A stretch of DNA of 64,000 bases from positions 15,941,264-16,005,263 of the forward strand of contig JACSVZ010000004.1 in the NCBI GenBank assembly GCA_014706295.1, given 5' to 3'. Under the pieces are notes generated by a model, which saw nothing but the letters and a program-made list of their open reading frames with translations, was not told the DNA's origin and ran no database searches. The position numbers were made by a program, and so were the translations under genes. Shown in pieces: positions 48,554 to 61,680 of the stretch (positions are counted from its first letter, which is position 1; every line of letters starts with the position of its first letter). The DNA is from Lycocorax pyrrhopterus obiensis. Lineage: Eukaryota; Chordata; Aves; Passeriformes; Paradisaeidae.

Positions 48554-48567
48554 CAAGAAGATGGCAG
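48554..48567 (+). promoter_or_regulatory. CTCF-like site (weaker)
   Basis: CAAGAAGATGGCAG agrees with the CTCF core at 12 of 14 positions, missing the second C and position 5. It has the same orientation as the site at 44418. Confidence 0.22.
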
Positions 48568-50499
48568 AGCAGATAGAGCATGGCATTAGAGATGCAAAGA
48601 GAAACTTTGAAAATAGAAGCTGAAAGCCATACTAAATACAACACTTTTAGCAATACTACAAATTAAGATATCAGGGAAGGAGCAAATGAGACCATTATGG
48701 GCCAGAATGATAAACTGAATCACTTAGGATAGCAAAATGCCTGGACTATTACATAATTGCATTCTCAATACATTTGCAAAAGGGAATGATAAAAAGTGGT
48801 CTTTAACCCAGCAGCAGATCTGTAGTTACATAAGGCTGCAAATAGCAGGATGGGAGTTTACTGCAAAAAACCTCACAATTAAATGCATGCCAGAAACCTA
48901 ACATGTGTTACCTGCCTCTGACGGAAGGCAGCAATAAAGTCTTTGTCTTTTGTGCATTATTACTCTTTATTAGGCTGTGTTTCTGTTAGTCTCTGATGTA
49001 AGGAGACACATACATTGTGCTATGTCAGGTCATGTCAAGTCCCATCAAGTCCCATGTTGTAACACAGCCTGATGTAGCCTGACATGGTGCATATTAGTGC
49101 CAATGGAAAAAGTCGAAATGCCAAGCCATTTCCCATAAATACACTCCGTGTGCTGGTGCACAGCAAGACCCAGATGGGGATTTATCCTGCAGCTCTGCAA
49201 AAATACCAGTCGTGAAAAGTTGTGGAGTTTCAGAGAGAAATGGGGGAAAATATTTATGGAACACATTCTGCAGAAGCAGACATCTATTGGCATTCATGTC
49301 CGGAGCTATTAACCATGATGTAGGGACTCTAAGAATTAGGAAAACTTAATTATCTTGGATGAATTTGTTTCCAAGATTGTTAAAATAATCCCATGCATCT
49401 CTGCAATAAACGTGACAATGGAAAGAGCTCAAAATGAACTTTCTCTTCTCCTCCTCCCCAGTTTCTGTTACTCATTGCTCTTGCTCCACTAGCACCAAGG
49501 ATTTGTTTGGGTACATCCTGGTGACAATCTGCAGTGGTATAGACTGTGTTTGGGTATGACTTTTCAGCTTCATCTACCTTTGTGCAGCCTACCAAAAATC
49601 TAGCCTGAGGAGCTGAACTGATTCAGTCTCTTTCTGCATTCACATTTCTGAGAGCTGCCTTCTTATTGCTCCATGACAGCATCAGGTTCAGACAGAAAGA
49701 AGAGTACCAAGAAATGAAAAGTATGCCAGGAGAGGAAGGCAGCTGAACAACAGATCAACCTGAGAAGCATCTGGGTTTACTGGCCCTGTCAGTGCACGTA
49801 TGGGCAATTAGAGTAACATTGATGCTCTTCTCATCATGCAAAAAACTCCAACACATGCAACGAAATTGTCAAGTCTTGGAAAAGACTTCCCCCCTTCCTC
49901 ATTGGAAGAGTTTGATAAAGGACTTGGCTATGTCCCATCGCTTTCAATCATGTCCTTAGTGTCTTACGGAGGCAAGCAGCTGTGCAGGGACAGGGCAGGA
50001 GCACTCCATCACATCTATCCTTGACTCAACTGCTACCCTCCTTTGGGAAACACGGTGGCAATTAGTACCCCTGCAGACAGGACATTTGTAACAGCAGAAG
50101 GGATTTTCTGAAGGGGAGTACAGGACCTCTGTCATTCAAAAGGACTCTCCTCACTGCAGTTTTTGCATACTCACATATGGCAAACCCCTTATGCCATTTG
50201 CTGTGCAATATTTATACATGAGAATTTGCCATTTAGGTGTTTTATGATGACTTAGAGGTACAGCGAAGAAACAAAGAGATCAAAGCTCGTCAAACGGAGC
50301 ACTTCCACAACACTGTGGGATTGGAATATGCATCACTTGGAGAATCATGGACAGGTGCAAAATCTTGGCAGCTGCAAGACTTCAGTCCCTTCATGTTAGC
50401 ACCATTTCAAAGAGAAAATTATAGCTAAAATACACTGCACAGAGGCTTCCTTCTCATCCATATTAAGTTGCCCGACCGGGTTTCGCCAAATTGTTGGTT

Positions 50500-51000
50500 T
50501 TTTTTCATAGAGCATTCAAAGAGGAGATTAGTATGTTGTCCTTAACTTTGCCATGAACAGAATTAAATCAGCTACTTCAATAGTGCCTTAAACATTTAAA
50601 TAGTATCGCTATGAAGAATTTAATTGAGGGGGAGCATCTGCTCCTTACAGCAAGTTGCTCACTGCTCAAGGAAACACGTTTCCCAGCCACTTTTCAAGAA
50701 CCAGTTGGAAAGGGCCAAAGGTGAATTTTGGCATGACTGATGACTTATTCACACAAAACAGTTTAAATGCAAGTAATATATTCCTGTCACCCAGACAGCT
50801 GACAAAATGTCAGTTGCCTTTATCAATTGTTTCAGTGCCTCCTGTCAGCTGCCATCAATCTTCGAAATAAACACTATAAATAAAACCGCATAGGCAAATG
50901 GCTGCCAAATAAACCATGGGTTAAGCACACTTCACCTATTATGCAATTTGGTGCCAATGGTGATTTTGATCAGAAGCCGAAATGCAGAGTGAATACAGAT
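50500..51000. promoter_or_regulatory. AT-rich patch resembling conserved non-coding DNA
   Basis: It is a dense mixture of TTTAATTG, CATTTAAAT, ACCGCATAG and CAATGGTG-type words with no simple repeat and no stop-free frame. In vertebrate genomes such texture often marks conserved enhancers. This is a judgement by eye only. Confidence 0.15.
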
Positions 51001-51069
51001 CTTCAGCCAGAGAGGAGGCAAGGCTCATTGTGATAAATACACACAGGCATTCTTTTCATGTGCTCAGTA

Positions 51070-51697
51070 GGAAATCATCTCTGGGTCACCTTGGTCTTAG
51101 TGTTCCAGTGCCCAGCCACCCTCTGGGTGAAGAACCTTTCTATAATATCCAACCTAAACTTCCCCTGACACAACTCAGGCCATTCCCTCTGGTCTTGTCA
51201 CTGGGCACCAGAGAAGAGATCAGTGCCTGCCCCTCCTCTTCCCCTCAAGAGGAAGTTGTAGACTGAGATGACATCAGCAGCTCTTTGAGGGTTCTTGGAT
51301 GAATCCCATCAGGCCCCATAGGTTTGTAAGCATCCAGCTGGAGCAACAGATGCTGTACAATTTCAGTGTTGACCGGGAGCTGCTCATTCTTGCAGTCATG
51401 GTCCTCCACCTCAGGGCACTGAGACCCCCTTGGTCTCCCGCCCATGTTGAAGAGAGAGGCAAAGAATGTGTTAAACACCTCTGCCTTGTCGCTGTTCTTG
51501 TTTGTGAGGTGACCATCCTTATCCTGTAATGGGCTGATGTTATTTTTACAATGCCTATTGCCATTAATATTGTTGAAAAAACTCTTTATTGTCCCTGCAA
51601 GAAGCCACCAAGCTCCTGGCACTGCCCATCTGATGCCCTCACCCCACCTGCAAACCCTCAAAGCCCACTCTCCATTCCAGCCCTTCTGCACTCTCAA
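51070..51697 (-). mobile_element. CR1 LINE copy with its catalytic core deleted
   Basis: On the minus strand the frame at 51697-51245 reads the beginning of the CR1 reverse-transcriptase region: DKDGHLTNKNSDKAEVFNTF (residues 59-78), then the hallmark MGPDGIHPRTLKEL (51319-51278). Near 51255 the sequence jumps to the C-terminal end of the same ORF, with FRLDI-type (GKFRLDIIERFFTQRV in another phase, about 51165-51118) and VAGHWN-type matches down to about 51075. The central part holding LDFxKAFD and the FADD box is missing. The copy cannot be functional. The element's 3' terminus is not preserved; ends are approximate. Confidence 0.9.
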
Positions 51698-53744
51698 GTG
51701 TTCCCATTACACCAAGAAGACCTGCTCCAAGCTCTCCTTTATGTAATCACTCACCGGGGAAAAAGCAAGGGTGGGGACTGCCCTTGAAAGACGCAGGGGC
51801 CAATTGCACTTGCCCAGCCAGCCCCACTTGTGCTTTGGAGAAGCGAAGAAGAACAGCACTTCACATGCGGTAGTTCAAGATGGGAATCCATAGCCGGGAA
51901 AAAAATTATAAAAGTGCATTTTTGATGCTTCTTAATTTTTAAACCTCTAGGAAAGGGGATGTAGGAAAAAGATGAGGCCATCAATCCAAGAAAATAAGCA
52001 AGCAGCTGAAGATTAGTTTATAATATACTGCAATGCCTCCAATCGAAGCATTTTCTAACTACGCACTGATATATGCCAGCAGCCATCATCAGCTGTTTTC
52101 CTAATTCTTTATAGACAAACCTTGTCACTGGAAAAAAAAATAAAAATATACCTGTTCTCCTTGTCTCATCTGCCATCTTTCCACTATCATGGAACTGTAC
52201 TCAGCACAAGGAGACTAAAAAAAGAGATGGGATAGCCCCTCCTTTCCAAAACTAGGTGAATGTTATAATGGTTAAGGTATAGAGGTAGATTGTCAACCTG
52301 TCAGCAGAAAGCAAATACTGAGGGCAGACTGCCCCCCTTTCCCTCATTTCAAGACCCATGCATGTGTTTTTCCACCTTGCAAGATATTATCTAGTTATTG
52401 GCCAAAATGCCAATTGTCTTTTAAAACCTCAGAGAAGTCGTTGCGCAGCTCCCAACCTAAATAATAAAAATATCCCAAGGAGTATGACAAGGATCTATTG
52501 TTATTGAGGGGATTGATTTAGCAGTGCAGAAACCCTGCGATAAAAGAGTCTTAATATCCAACCTAATTTTATAAGGATTACCAAACCACACTGATTCCAA
52601 AGTCTTCCCCTCACCCTTTGTCTTTTCAGGCTGTGTTTGTAACACTTTGGGAGCCATCGAATTTCAATGGCCCTCGAATTTCAAAGTGGCACTGCACAAT
52701 TGTCTGGCTGAGGCTGGAGGCTGCAAGAGGTAAAAGAAACAATGGATTTCCCTGGGATGACCAGGTCTTAGATGTTAGGAAGGATGAATAATACTCAGCC
52801 CTCACATCTTAACCCCAGGAGGGTTAAGTACATATGATCCCTGAGTGTCTCAGATGAGAAGACCACTAAACACACTCTTGAAGGTCACTGCACCTGTGGG
52901 CAGGAGAGGGGGAGTTTGAAGGCTTTTCATCGAATGAGGCTTTTATTTCCTGCAAATACAGGTGAAATCAAGGCCAAGAGGGAGCTTGATGGAAATCAGA
53001 GAGCTGTGTCCACTTAAACAGGTTTGGAAGTATTTTCCAACGCCCAGATGTGGGGATAGTGCATACCCTTTCCATACACCGGGTAGGAAAGTGATCAGGG
53101 CCAAGCACCGGAGATGACGCATTCCAGAAATTCCATGAACAACAGGGATGGCAAGACTGCACTGTGTCCTGTGCAGCAGGCCTGCCTTTTGGGTTGGGCA
53201 CAGCCACAGAACAATGATTCTCGAGAGTTGCGTGGCTCTGCTCAAGAGTGAGATAAAGAACGTTGTGCAATCATAAAAGACACTGATAATGAAAGGGCAG
53301 GAAGTACGACACTAAAATTGTTTTAGCTGCATCAGATAAAAGCAACTGCATTGCTAGCTAGGAGGAGGATCAGGACAGAACTGGCTTTGGTTCAAAGTTG
53401 GGGAGATGCGGAAGATAACCCCTGTGGAACCAGGGAGTCTTCCAGAAGGATAAATTTTCTAGCGGATTCCTAAGCTCAGACATTTCCCGGGAAGGATGCA
53501 GTCCCTAGAGATGTTACAACTGCTCTTGGGCATTACACCACCTGGGCTCTCTGGACATGACTAACCTGGTCCTTTTGGCAGTTTCTAACCCGCTGGAACC
53601 CAGCCTCTACTCCAAAGACCGAAATATTCCAACACAATTCACAGAGCTTTTAATGGCAAGTCTGCTCGCGTCCTGCACTTGGCACAGCTGCTGAGACTAA
53701 CCCAGGATGGCTCGGAAAGCACACAGTGCCATGGAAACACTTAC
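51698..53744. other. Gene-free stretch
   Basis: No gene recognised; frames do not exceed 100 codons. Two overlapping 100-codon minus-strand frames at 52943-53270 are in different phases and unrecognised. A phrase near 52546-52566 faintly recalls CR1 but is too short to call. Confidence 0.5.
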
Positions 53745-53947
53745 CTGTGAGTCCTTAACTCACACAGGCACACTTCTGGTGCATCTCTTCTACTGCCATG
53801 TGTAGAGACAGCCATCAGGCAGAAGTGACACTGTGTTGCCCTCGCTGGAGCTGTGCTTGGCTTGCTTTCACAACATCACTTTGGCAGGATTCTTTTGGCC
53901 CATCTGAGCTCAGATTTAGAGAGGGGAAACAATGTGTGTCTTCTGGT
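53745..53947 (-). other. Candidate exon, minus strand
   Basis: On the minus strand a tract ending GGCTTTTTCACAG (AG at 53949-53948) is followed by 203 bases and a near-consensus donor ACAG|GTAAGTG (junction between 53745 and 53744). One frame is open for 44 codons from the acceptor and then stops, so it would be a non-coding exon or one with a stop codon. The partial peptide is polar and not recognised. Confidence 0.22.
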
Positions 53948-56900
53948 CTGTGAAAAAGCCAAATTCCCTTTTCCATAAAAGAGCTATCTGTTTATTATTA
54001 CTATTTCTATCTCTTGCCTGTAAAAGTCAGAGTAAAACTCTGGTCCCATGGAAGCCAATGGCAGAATTCCTACTGATGTCACCATGGCCAAGGTTTCCCC
54101 TGTGTTTTTCCAGATGTTTCGTGCTCCAAATTTGCCATCTTCAATCCCTCAGACTTGCCATATTGCATTTGACAGAGATTTCCCCCAGTGTCCTGATCAT
54201 GAATCATCATTCAGTATCCTAGAATCTGTTTGTAAATGAAGTTACCCGACATGGATTGCATATTGTGCCACGTTATTTATGTCAGGTCAAAAATTGCTGT
54301 GGGAATTGCTAATTGGAAGCACAGCCACAGTCTGTTTTTCCCTCTAGGCAGACTGGCAGGCAACATGAAATTGAAAAGGGACAAGCCTCACATATCAATT
54401 CTTCCCTTTTAGAAAAGCTGCTCTAGCTTGCTGGCTTCTTGAGTTCCCTCCTACAGAACATCGCCGTCACACAGTCCCAATGCTACTTGTTCCTGTATTT
54501 TGGGAGCACAGAGTGACCAGGGCACCAGAGTCTCTCAGCAGTCCCACAAGAAATGCAAAAGCTCTGACACAGAGAAGATGGGTGCTATGCTCATCTGGCA
54601 CTTGCAGCTGCTGGAACAGGAGGAGAGAGAGCATTGGTTTCCAGAAGCACACCTCAAATGCAATGGTTTTCCTAAATGCATGGAAACAGCCTTCTCCCTT
54701 TGGAAAAGGATCATGGTTCAGATTACCATCAAGCTGAATGTACAATGTTTCTTGTCAAAAAGTTGACTGGTGTTCCACACGAACACTTCCTTTTTTAGAC
54801 CTCATTGGATTGGCAGTGAGATTCGGGAATACCAAAAAGGGAAAAGACTCATCTATCCAAAGAAAAATGGAGCTTCTGGTACAAAACATTATTCAAATGT
54901 TGTGCTCAGCCTCCATCAGGAGCATCAAAATTAATTATTTCCGGTTACCTGCAATGGGTTTATGCTGAATGCCAGAGAGAATTCAAATAGTTTACCTAAG
55001 CATGCCACCTGGAAGGTGTACAATTCCTCCATATGCTTTTAATGGAACGGGATAAACAAAAGCTTTGAGCTGGCAGATACTTTTATGATTGCAGTTTTCA
55101 TTATTAAAAGGAAAATGGTTAAGAAATAGTATTTGTAATTTTCCTTTTTTTGCCATAATATCATCTCTCTCCCCGTGCTTGTAATTGAATTCCACAAAAT
55201 TAAGGACTTAATCCAATAACTAAACAAATCTTTGTATGTTTATCAGACAGGCTATATTCTTCACTTACTAAATGTACAATTAAAATACATAAATTTTTAA
55301 TTCTTGTTGCATATAATTGGTAAGGTCAATGCCAATTATAGTACAGGAACGCTTTAACTATAACTTAAAGTTTTATCTCCTACATTATTTTCATTAAGGT
55401 GTTAAATGAAATCATTATTAAAGAATAAAGGAAATTGTCAGCAAACCAAGCATGCAGTGTCTGCTAGTATTGTTAAACGCACTTCAGGGAAATTGTTCCC
55501 ATGGACTCAGCTGTTGGAGCAATTATCAGGAGATGAGGGAAAAGAGGTTTGGAAAATTCCCCACAACACTTAATATATAGCTGTTGGATCTAATATCTGA
55601 TTTAACGTGAAAGAGAAAAAAAAATAACGTTAACAACAAGACAAAATCCATTCTCACCTTCCAGTCAGCATAATTGGTGATCTTAAAGGAAAGGGAAAAT
55701 ATGTACCTGACATGGAGAAGGTTATAGACTATGACAGCTTTAATCTGTTATTTTATTTCTCCCAGAAATGTTTCATTTACACTTGTAAATAAAAATAGTA
55801 ATGGTTTTGCTCAGAGTTTAGGGCCACTGGAAAGTTAACAGGCAGCAGTAGAGAGGCTTGGACCATGCCCAAGACAGAAACAAGACAATAATGACTTGAA
55901 ATCACTCCAGCCAGACATGATAACGCATTCCAAGATCAGGAAACTGTGTGCACATCATTAAATATGCATATTAGTTAGCTAAATGAAGGTTGGGAATAAG
56001 ACCTAGAGCTAGACAGGACCTGTGGAGCCAGGACTCAAGCAGATGTCACTGCATTGATTATACTTTGGAAATATGTCAAGCTCTATTAAAAATTAAATTA
56101 AATTAAAGAAAGCTCAACAGGTTGCCCAAGTATAATCACTGTGGCGATGCCTGTCCAAATGTGCATGTGCCTGAAGCCACAGTGCCCAGAGTGCTCCTGG
56201 GACAGCACAAGGGACATTAATTCTAAGCTGAATTAGGCTGGAGGGCAGGTGGTGTCCCTGCGACAGACTGCGTGCAGCAGGCGGGGAAGAGCGCATCCAG
56301 TCTGGGTTTCCAGCCCTCACACGTAGCTGCTGCTCTGCCCAGATAAATCCCAGGGGGAGCTTCGCTCCAGCCACCACCATCTCTTGAGTGGGGTAGGGAC
56401 ATGAGTCTACCTACTCCCAAAGACCTAATCTGCCTCTTCCTCCATTCCATCCCAGAATCACCCAAATTACTGAATTCAAAGCAAGCTACAGTGCAAACTT
56501 GGACAATATTGTAGGATTTAAGGGTTTAAGAAAGGGTGGGCTGAAGGAATGTTGAAACTTAAGTTTACTGTCAACTAGTTTTACACTTACAGCTAAAATG
56601 GCAAAGATGCCTAAAGCTGACTGCATCTACCCCCCTTTATCTTAGATATACCCAGAAATAAATGCAATGCTGATGCTGCTGCACTTATCTATAATTTAGC
56701 TTCTAATACAAAACGTATAAATTTTAAATACGTAGCGATCTGAGGAATATTGCCCTGCAGTAGAAAGGAATTTCTTAAAAAGCTGCTGATCTTTTCAACC
56801 CCTGTTTAGGGACAGTAGGAACAGCTACTGTGAGGCCGTCATGTCTCTAATGACAATCTGAAGATTTATCTGAAATACATTGTGTTCACTGTGCATATAT

Positions 56901-58765
56901 TTCTGTGCGGAACAAAGCTTGCCATTAAAACTGCCCTCATTAAAAAAGAATTTAATACAAAATGGAAGAGCCATTACAGCTGCTTCTGTTAGGGAATGCT
57001 GCCACAAGTTAAGGAGACAAGAACTGGAATCACCTGTGTCACATCTAGACAGCAGCACATGGGAATGCTCAGCTCAGCAGCTGTAAGGCAGTACCTTATG
57101 GCTAATGGAGAAGGAAAAAATAGTGTAGCTGAACAACATTTCCAGGGGAAATAGGAATGGCAGGGAAGAGGAGGAGTCATGGTTGAGACAGAAAGGCAAG
57201 AAAACGTTCAGGCTGAAGGGGAAGAAAAAGTGAAAGGGGATGGGAATGTCAAATCAGGGCAGACACGGAGAATAAGCAAAGTGAAATAACAATATTAATT
57301 ATTAAAAAACTAATCTAATTGTACTGTTAAATATAGCTAAAACTGGTGCTTTCCAAAAAGATCATCTTCAGGCAAATTTTCGTAGAGCACTGGGAAGCTA
57401 GGCATAAAGGTGTTCAAGAGCCCACTACAGCTCCCATTCAGAATGCCACCACAGTTTTCTGATTAATGTCTTCTCATGGTGTCCTTATTGTCTACAAATT
57501 CTTGGTATGGACAGAAGGAAGGAGGCTTTGATGACATGTGTGAGGTTTTGGTAGAGTCTGCAGGTCGGTTTTGGATTCAGAGCTGCTCTGCAAAGTGCTG
57601 GAGGTGAGTTAAGACTACTGGAAGAAGAACGGTCGTCTTATGACTATTGTCAGTGTGGGCAGATGAAGCAATGTACAGATGGGTTATACCTCAGACATTG
57701 TGTGATTTTTCCTTACTGGAAGTTCTTAAACACCTGATGTTACATAGAAAAATTTTGAGGCAGGAAGTAGAACAGTATTCCAACAGGAGAAATAGAAAAG
57801 TTTAAGTCAAATATGGTCAAACAACATTCAGTTAGGAGGAAATTTTTACTAATACAGAGGATTGAATAAAGGCTTTGGCTGTCATCTTATTTTTGTAATA
57901 TTTAGGATTTGGGAAGGCCCTCTCCTTAAAGCCAATTCCATTTCACCAAATCCCTCCTGGCTGCAGCTTTTGTCCATGAGAGAGGACACACCATGTCAGC
58001 CTGACAGCCAGGTCACACCCTGCAAACACCCCCTGATGCTCTCCCTCTCGCTGCAGAGCAGCAGGCGTGGATGTGGCAGAACAGCAATATTTGAACTAGT
58101 GCTGCATAAGCTGAATTTGGCCAGACAGAAACTTTTGGTCTTTGAGAATATCAAGGTGACAACTTCAGGGGTATTAAATTCCATGAGAAAGAGAAATAAA
58201 AGTGCTTCTTTGTCTCCCCTTCTCCCCAGTAGAAAGGCATATTTGGTTTGGTATCATGGTTTTCTATGAATTAAATTTTAAGGCAGGACTTTCTTTTTTG
58301 GATTTTGATTTATGAAGCACTGAACACCCAAGTTCTATGAACTCATCATGGGTTTTTGACAAAAGAGCTTAGGCTACCAATGATTGCTTATCTATTTCTG
58401 AAGTATTTATCACAAAATTGTCTTCCTGGTCCATGCCTGGACTTTCATGCACAGAAAAAAGAAAAAGTATTTCCCCTTCTAAGTTTCAGCTTTGAAATTT
58501 TATTTTATTTTTTTAAGGAGCTTAGGTTTGGAACACGACAGTCTTGTCACAGGGGCTGCATCTGCATATTGTTCAACACTACCTACAGTACCAGCAGATA
58601 AAAACAAGGCCTTCTCCTCCTGTTTCGCCCACCCTAAAAACAGGTTAGGACCTATTAAATATTTAAGACAATGCACAATGGATTGTACATCACAAACAAT
58701 CACACCTGTTTCCATAGAAGTTGTAGCTAACCTTGGAAGAAGACTGAGTCAATTAGCCTGTAAAA
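53948..58765. other. Gene-free stretch
   Basis: No gene recognised. The longest frame, plus strand 57862-58269 (135 codons), opens at TTG and has no family resemblance. AT-rich sequence at 55200-55600 includes homeodomain-type TAATTG/ATTAAAG words, and an AATTA run sits at 56089-56107. Confidence 0.5.
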
Positions 58766-59239
58766 ATGAAACTTATCTCTTTGCAAAGCCAATATGCAGT
58801 TTGTGCAAGTTCTACAGCCATGATCCCACAGGATGAGCAGTGTATCTGCTATGAAATGATAATTTTTGTCTGTATTTGGGGTATCTCTTGTGATACAGCC
58901 TTTAAATATGCAGTATCATGGGTACATTGCTACTGCACTGCTTTTAGAACTGTTACCCAAATATATAAACAATGCAAATGGTCCAGTTTTTTGGTGAATC
59001 CCTTACATTTCTCCACTAAAATTTCTGAATTTTCCTCTTTGGTGTGTGATCGTGCTCCTCTTATAACAGAAACACAGAGGAGGAGGAGTTATAAATTGAT
59101 GACTAAAGCAGCACAAAGGCAAGAGGTCTTCAAATTGAACCTTTATTATGCCCTGTATGAGGTCACATTTAACCTAACAAGCCACGTTGAAATAATTCTT
59201 CCTACCTACAGGGCAAGTAAGCGAACCTATAGGGGCTGA
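58766..59239 (+). other. 157-codon ATG frame, unrecognised
   Basis: This is one of the longer frames beginning at a true ATG. The translation has about ten cysteines in its first half, a short hydrophobic stretch near residues 30-41, and a basic segment near residues 103-120. I recognise no domain, and the base composition does not differ from the neighbours. No splice or promoter context supports it. Chance is the default explanation. Confidence 0.12.
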
Positions 59240-60522
59240 GCTGTGCACTACAGACTTCAGAGAAACGTTTGTCTTTGAAAACAGTCAATATAACTTCAAG
59301 GGCTTTCAGTTGCAATTTCCCCTTTGTTGAGTCACCTTTTGCCCAGGATCTTGTGGTCACTTGACTGAAAAGTTGAAAACGTCTGATCTGTATATCTGAA
59401 ACAGGGACAGGAAGGATAAGGTGCCTCAACACACTGAATTCTTTATTCTGCTCTGCATCTTCAGTACTGCAAAATGCTTCAGAACAATGCAGCTCTCAGA
59501 ACACTTCACTCTCTGTGCTGGTATTAAAAGTTAAAATATAGAGGGTGCAGATGACAGTGCATAAGAAAACAAAATCCATAACTGGATGCCAATCTCAAAT
59601 GCTTGTCTGCCAAAATGAATTTAAATGGCAAAAGACTGAGAAGGTACCATATAAAATATGCCAGTAGGCATTTTACTGCTTGAATCTTAATGGGGTTTCT
59701 TTTTTGCATTTATGTAAGTTCTTCAAAGATTTATTCTCTCAATTACCAATCAAAAGAACTCATAAAGGTAGAGTTGGTGGACCATGAAGGATTAGAGCTG
59801 TCTGCTAAGAAAGATGCATACTTGGCAGGCCCTGTGCATTAAACAACCCCATTTGACACCAATCTCTGGCTCAAAGGATGGCTGACAATAGAAGTTGTTT
59901 ATCATGAATTATTTTGATTTAAAAAAAAAGATAAAGAAATATACCCTTCCACATACCCCCCACACCCAACAAAACCTTTAGAGGGTCCAGATTTTATTAA
60001 GACTTAGCCTGTAAAGACTAATTTTTGAGTCTTGTTTATGGAAACCCAGGAGTTCAGGCTAGTAAAACCTGAAAGATAAAGGCTGACTAGATTTTCCTCC
60101 CTCAATTTTCTTTTTAGTAAAAACTCCCCAAATTAGTAATGTAATAGTAGCTTCTGCATAAATTTAGTCCAAGATTAAATATACTCAAGCAATGCTTAAC
60201 ATACATATTTAATTTGGGGAAAATTTGTATGTTTTCTAAAAAGGATTTCTTGTTTTCTTTCTTGGATTTCAACGAAGCAATTAAGGATGTTATATTCAAA
60301 CGTAAAAATAAAATTTACTTAAAGGCAAAGTGGCAAGCCTGCTTGATGGGCTACACAACATGCCTGCCTAAATTTAGGCATATTTGATTGGACTGTGGCT
60401 TGCCCAGAGAAGGAGTCAATATATTGAGCTATTTTTTGTTTCCTTGTTTCACATCCACCATTTTCCATGGAGGATGAAATCTTGAATATACTCAGATCCA
60501 TACAAAGGCTGAGAAATTTCCA
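59240..60522. other. Gene-free stretch
   Basis: No gene or repeat recognised; frames are at most about 76 codons. Confidence 0.5.
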
Positions 60523-60645
60523 CCTCTGGAAATCATCTGTTCCACCCCTCCTGCTCGCAGCAAAACCAGCTACAGCTGTCAGGTTTTGAACATCTCCAAG
60601 GGTGGAGACTCCACAGACTCCCCAGGCATGTGCTCCGGTGCTTCT
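60523..60645 (-). mobile_element. CR1 LINE 3'-region fragment
   Basis: Read on the plus strand it carries the reverse complement of a CR1 tail: CTCTGGAAATCATCTGTTCC, CACCCCTCCTGCTC, CAGCTACAGCTGTCAGG, and GAACATCTCCAAGGGTGGAG followed by ACTCCACAGACTC. The order matches avian CR1 copies. The terminal 8-base repeats are lost, and the 5' side is truncated near 60645. It is clearly more diverged than the copy at 18407. Confidence 0.85.
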
Positions 60646-61680
60646 TTAAAGACTATTTGCTCTTCAAGACAATTAATGTGTGATACAACAAGGATTCATC
60701 AAAAGCTCAGTGGCTGTTACTTGTTTAGCTATTATTTTTAATGCTTGTCCAGGAGTTTCATGGATACTGACCAGTGGAATATAGTGTGCTATGAATTCCT
60801 TCATAAGAATTGCCAGCACATGTAAAAGATGGTACAGTAATAAATGCTATCAAAACTTAGTCCTTCCTTGAGTTGTTGCTAATTCTGTGTAAACAGCTTT
60901 TAGTATTACATTCAGCAGAAAATTCAAGGTGAACCAAGTGGGCAGGATAGTTTCATATCAGGGAGGAACTTAGCTAGGATTCAAACTTTATCGCTTTAGA
61001 AAATGCCCAGTAATGTAAAAATCCTCAGTACATCACCTTTGGGTCTGATAAAATACACTACACCTCCATAGGCCAGAAAAAGGCTCTGATATCACAAGGG
61101 GTTTGGAATCCAGCAGAAAGTACTACCCTGAGGGTAACAAAATTTACTTTTTGCTGACATGCCCCCGGTGCAGGAAGCAGCACAGAGCAGACTCCTGTTC
61201 TGATAACTTCTTTGCCAGACAGCAGTGCTGCTGTGCTGCTCTTTGAGCAGAGACTGGCCTCAGTGGGACACTGCACCGTGACACTGGGCAGGCTCAGCAG
61301 AGGAAAGCTCCAGCTTGAGTGATCATCGTGATGGTCCACTGAGCAGTGGAGACTTACTCATTGACCCTGACATTCCCCCACAGGCCACTAATCCCAGAAA
61401 CCCTTCCTCCTCCTCTCCTGAAAAGCCTGCCTTTGAATTAACCTATTGGTTTTCTGAAGGCGTTGCTCTTGGCTTGTTACAAGGGAGCGATAATTAGGAT
61501 AATCTTCAAGTCCTTCTTTTCAGTTCTGCCTATATGATCCTGCCCAGATCCACAGATCTTCACTTCCTCCTTTGCCGTGTCAGGCATGGAGTGGTGATGA
61601 ATGCGATTCCAACCTCATTTCATAAATCCTTCTGACAGGCAGCAATATAAACTCTCCTTAGGGATTTTAGATGTAAATCA
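60646..61680. other. Gene-free stretch
   Basis: No gene recognised. A 93-codon minus-strand frame at 61058-61339 lies in locally GC-richer sequence and is unrecognised. Confidence 0.45.

Larger units (their letters stand above)
43347..50499. other. Gene-free stretch with two CTCF-like sites
   Basis: No gene recognised; frames are at most about 111 codons (44692-45027 plus). Two sites resembling CTCF motifs lie at 44418 and 48554. A 10-base direct repeat (TCAAGTCCCA twice) is at 49035-49054. A patch around 50150-50240 looks like conserved non-coding DNA but carries no diagnostic signal. Confidence 0.45.

Noticed and set aside
49018..49095. Inverted ATGTCAGG / CCTGACAT words as a hairpin RNA
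   Set aside because: Only eight paired bases with a loop of about 50; too weak for a miRNA precursor or a terminator.
51245..51697. 150-codon minus-strand frame taken as a host gene
   Set aside because: The translation is CR1 reverse transcriptase, so it belongs to the LINE copy.
52543..52575. TTAATATCCAACCTAATTTT resembling a CR1 phrase
   Set aside because: The match is about 20 bases with no support on either side.
57862..58269. 135-codon plus-strand frame
   Set aside because: It starts at TTG and the translation is not recognisable; the composition explains its length.
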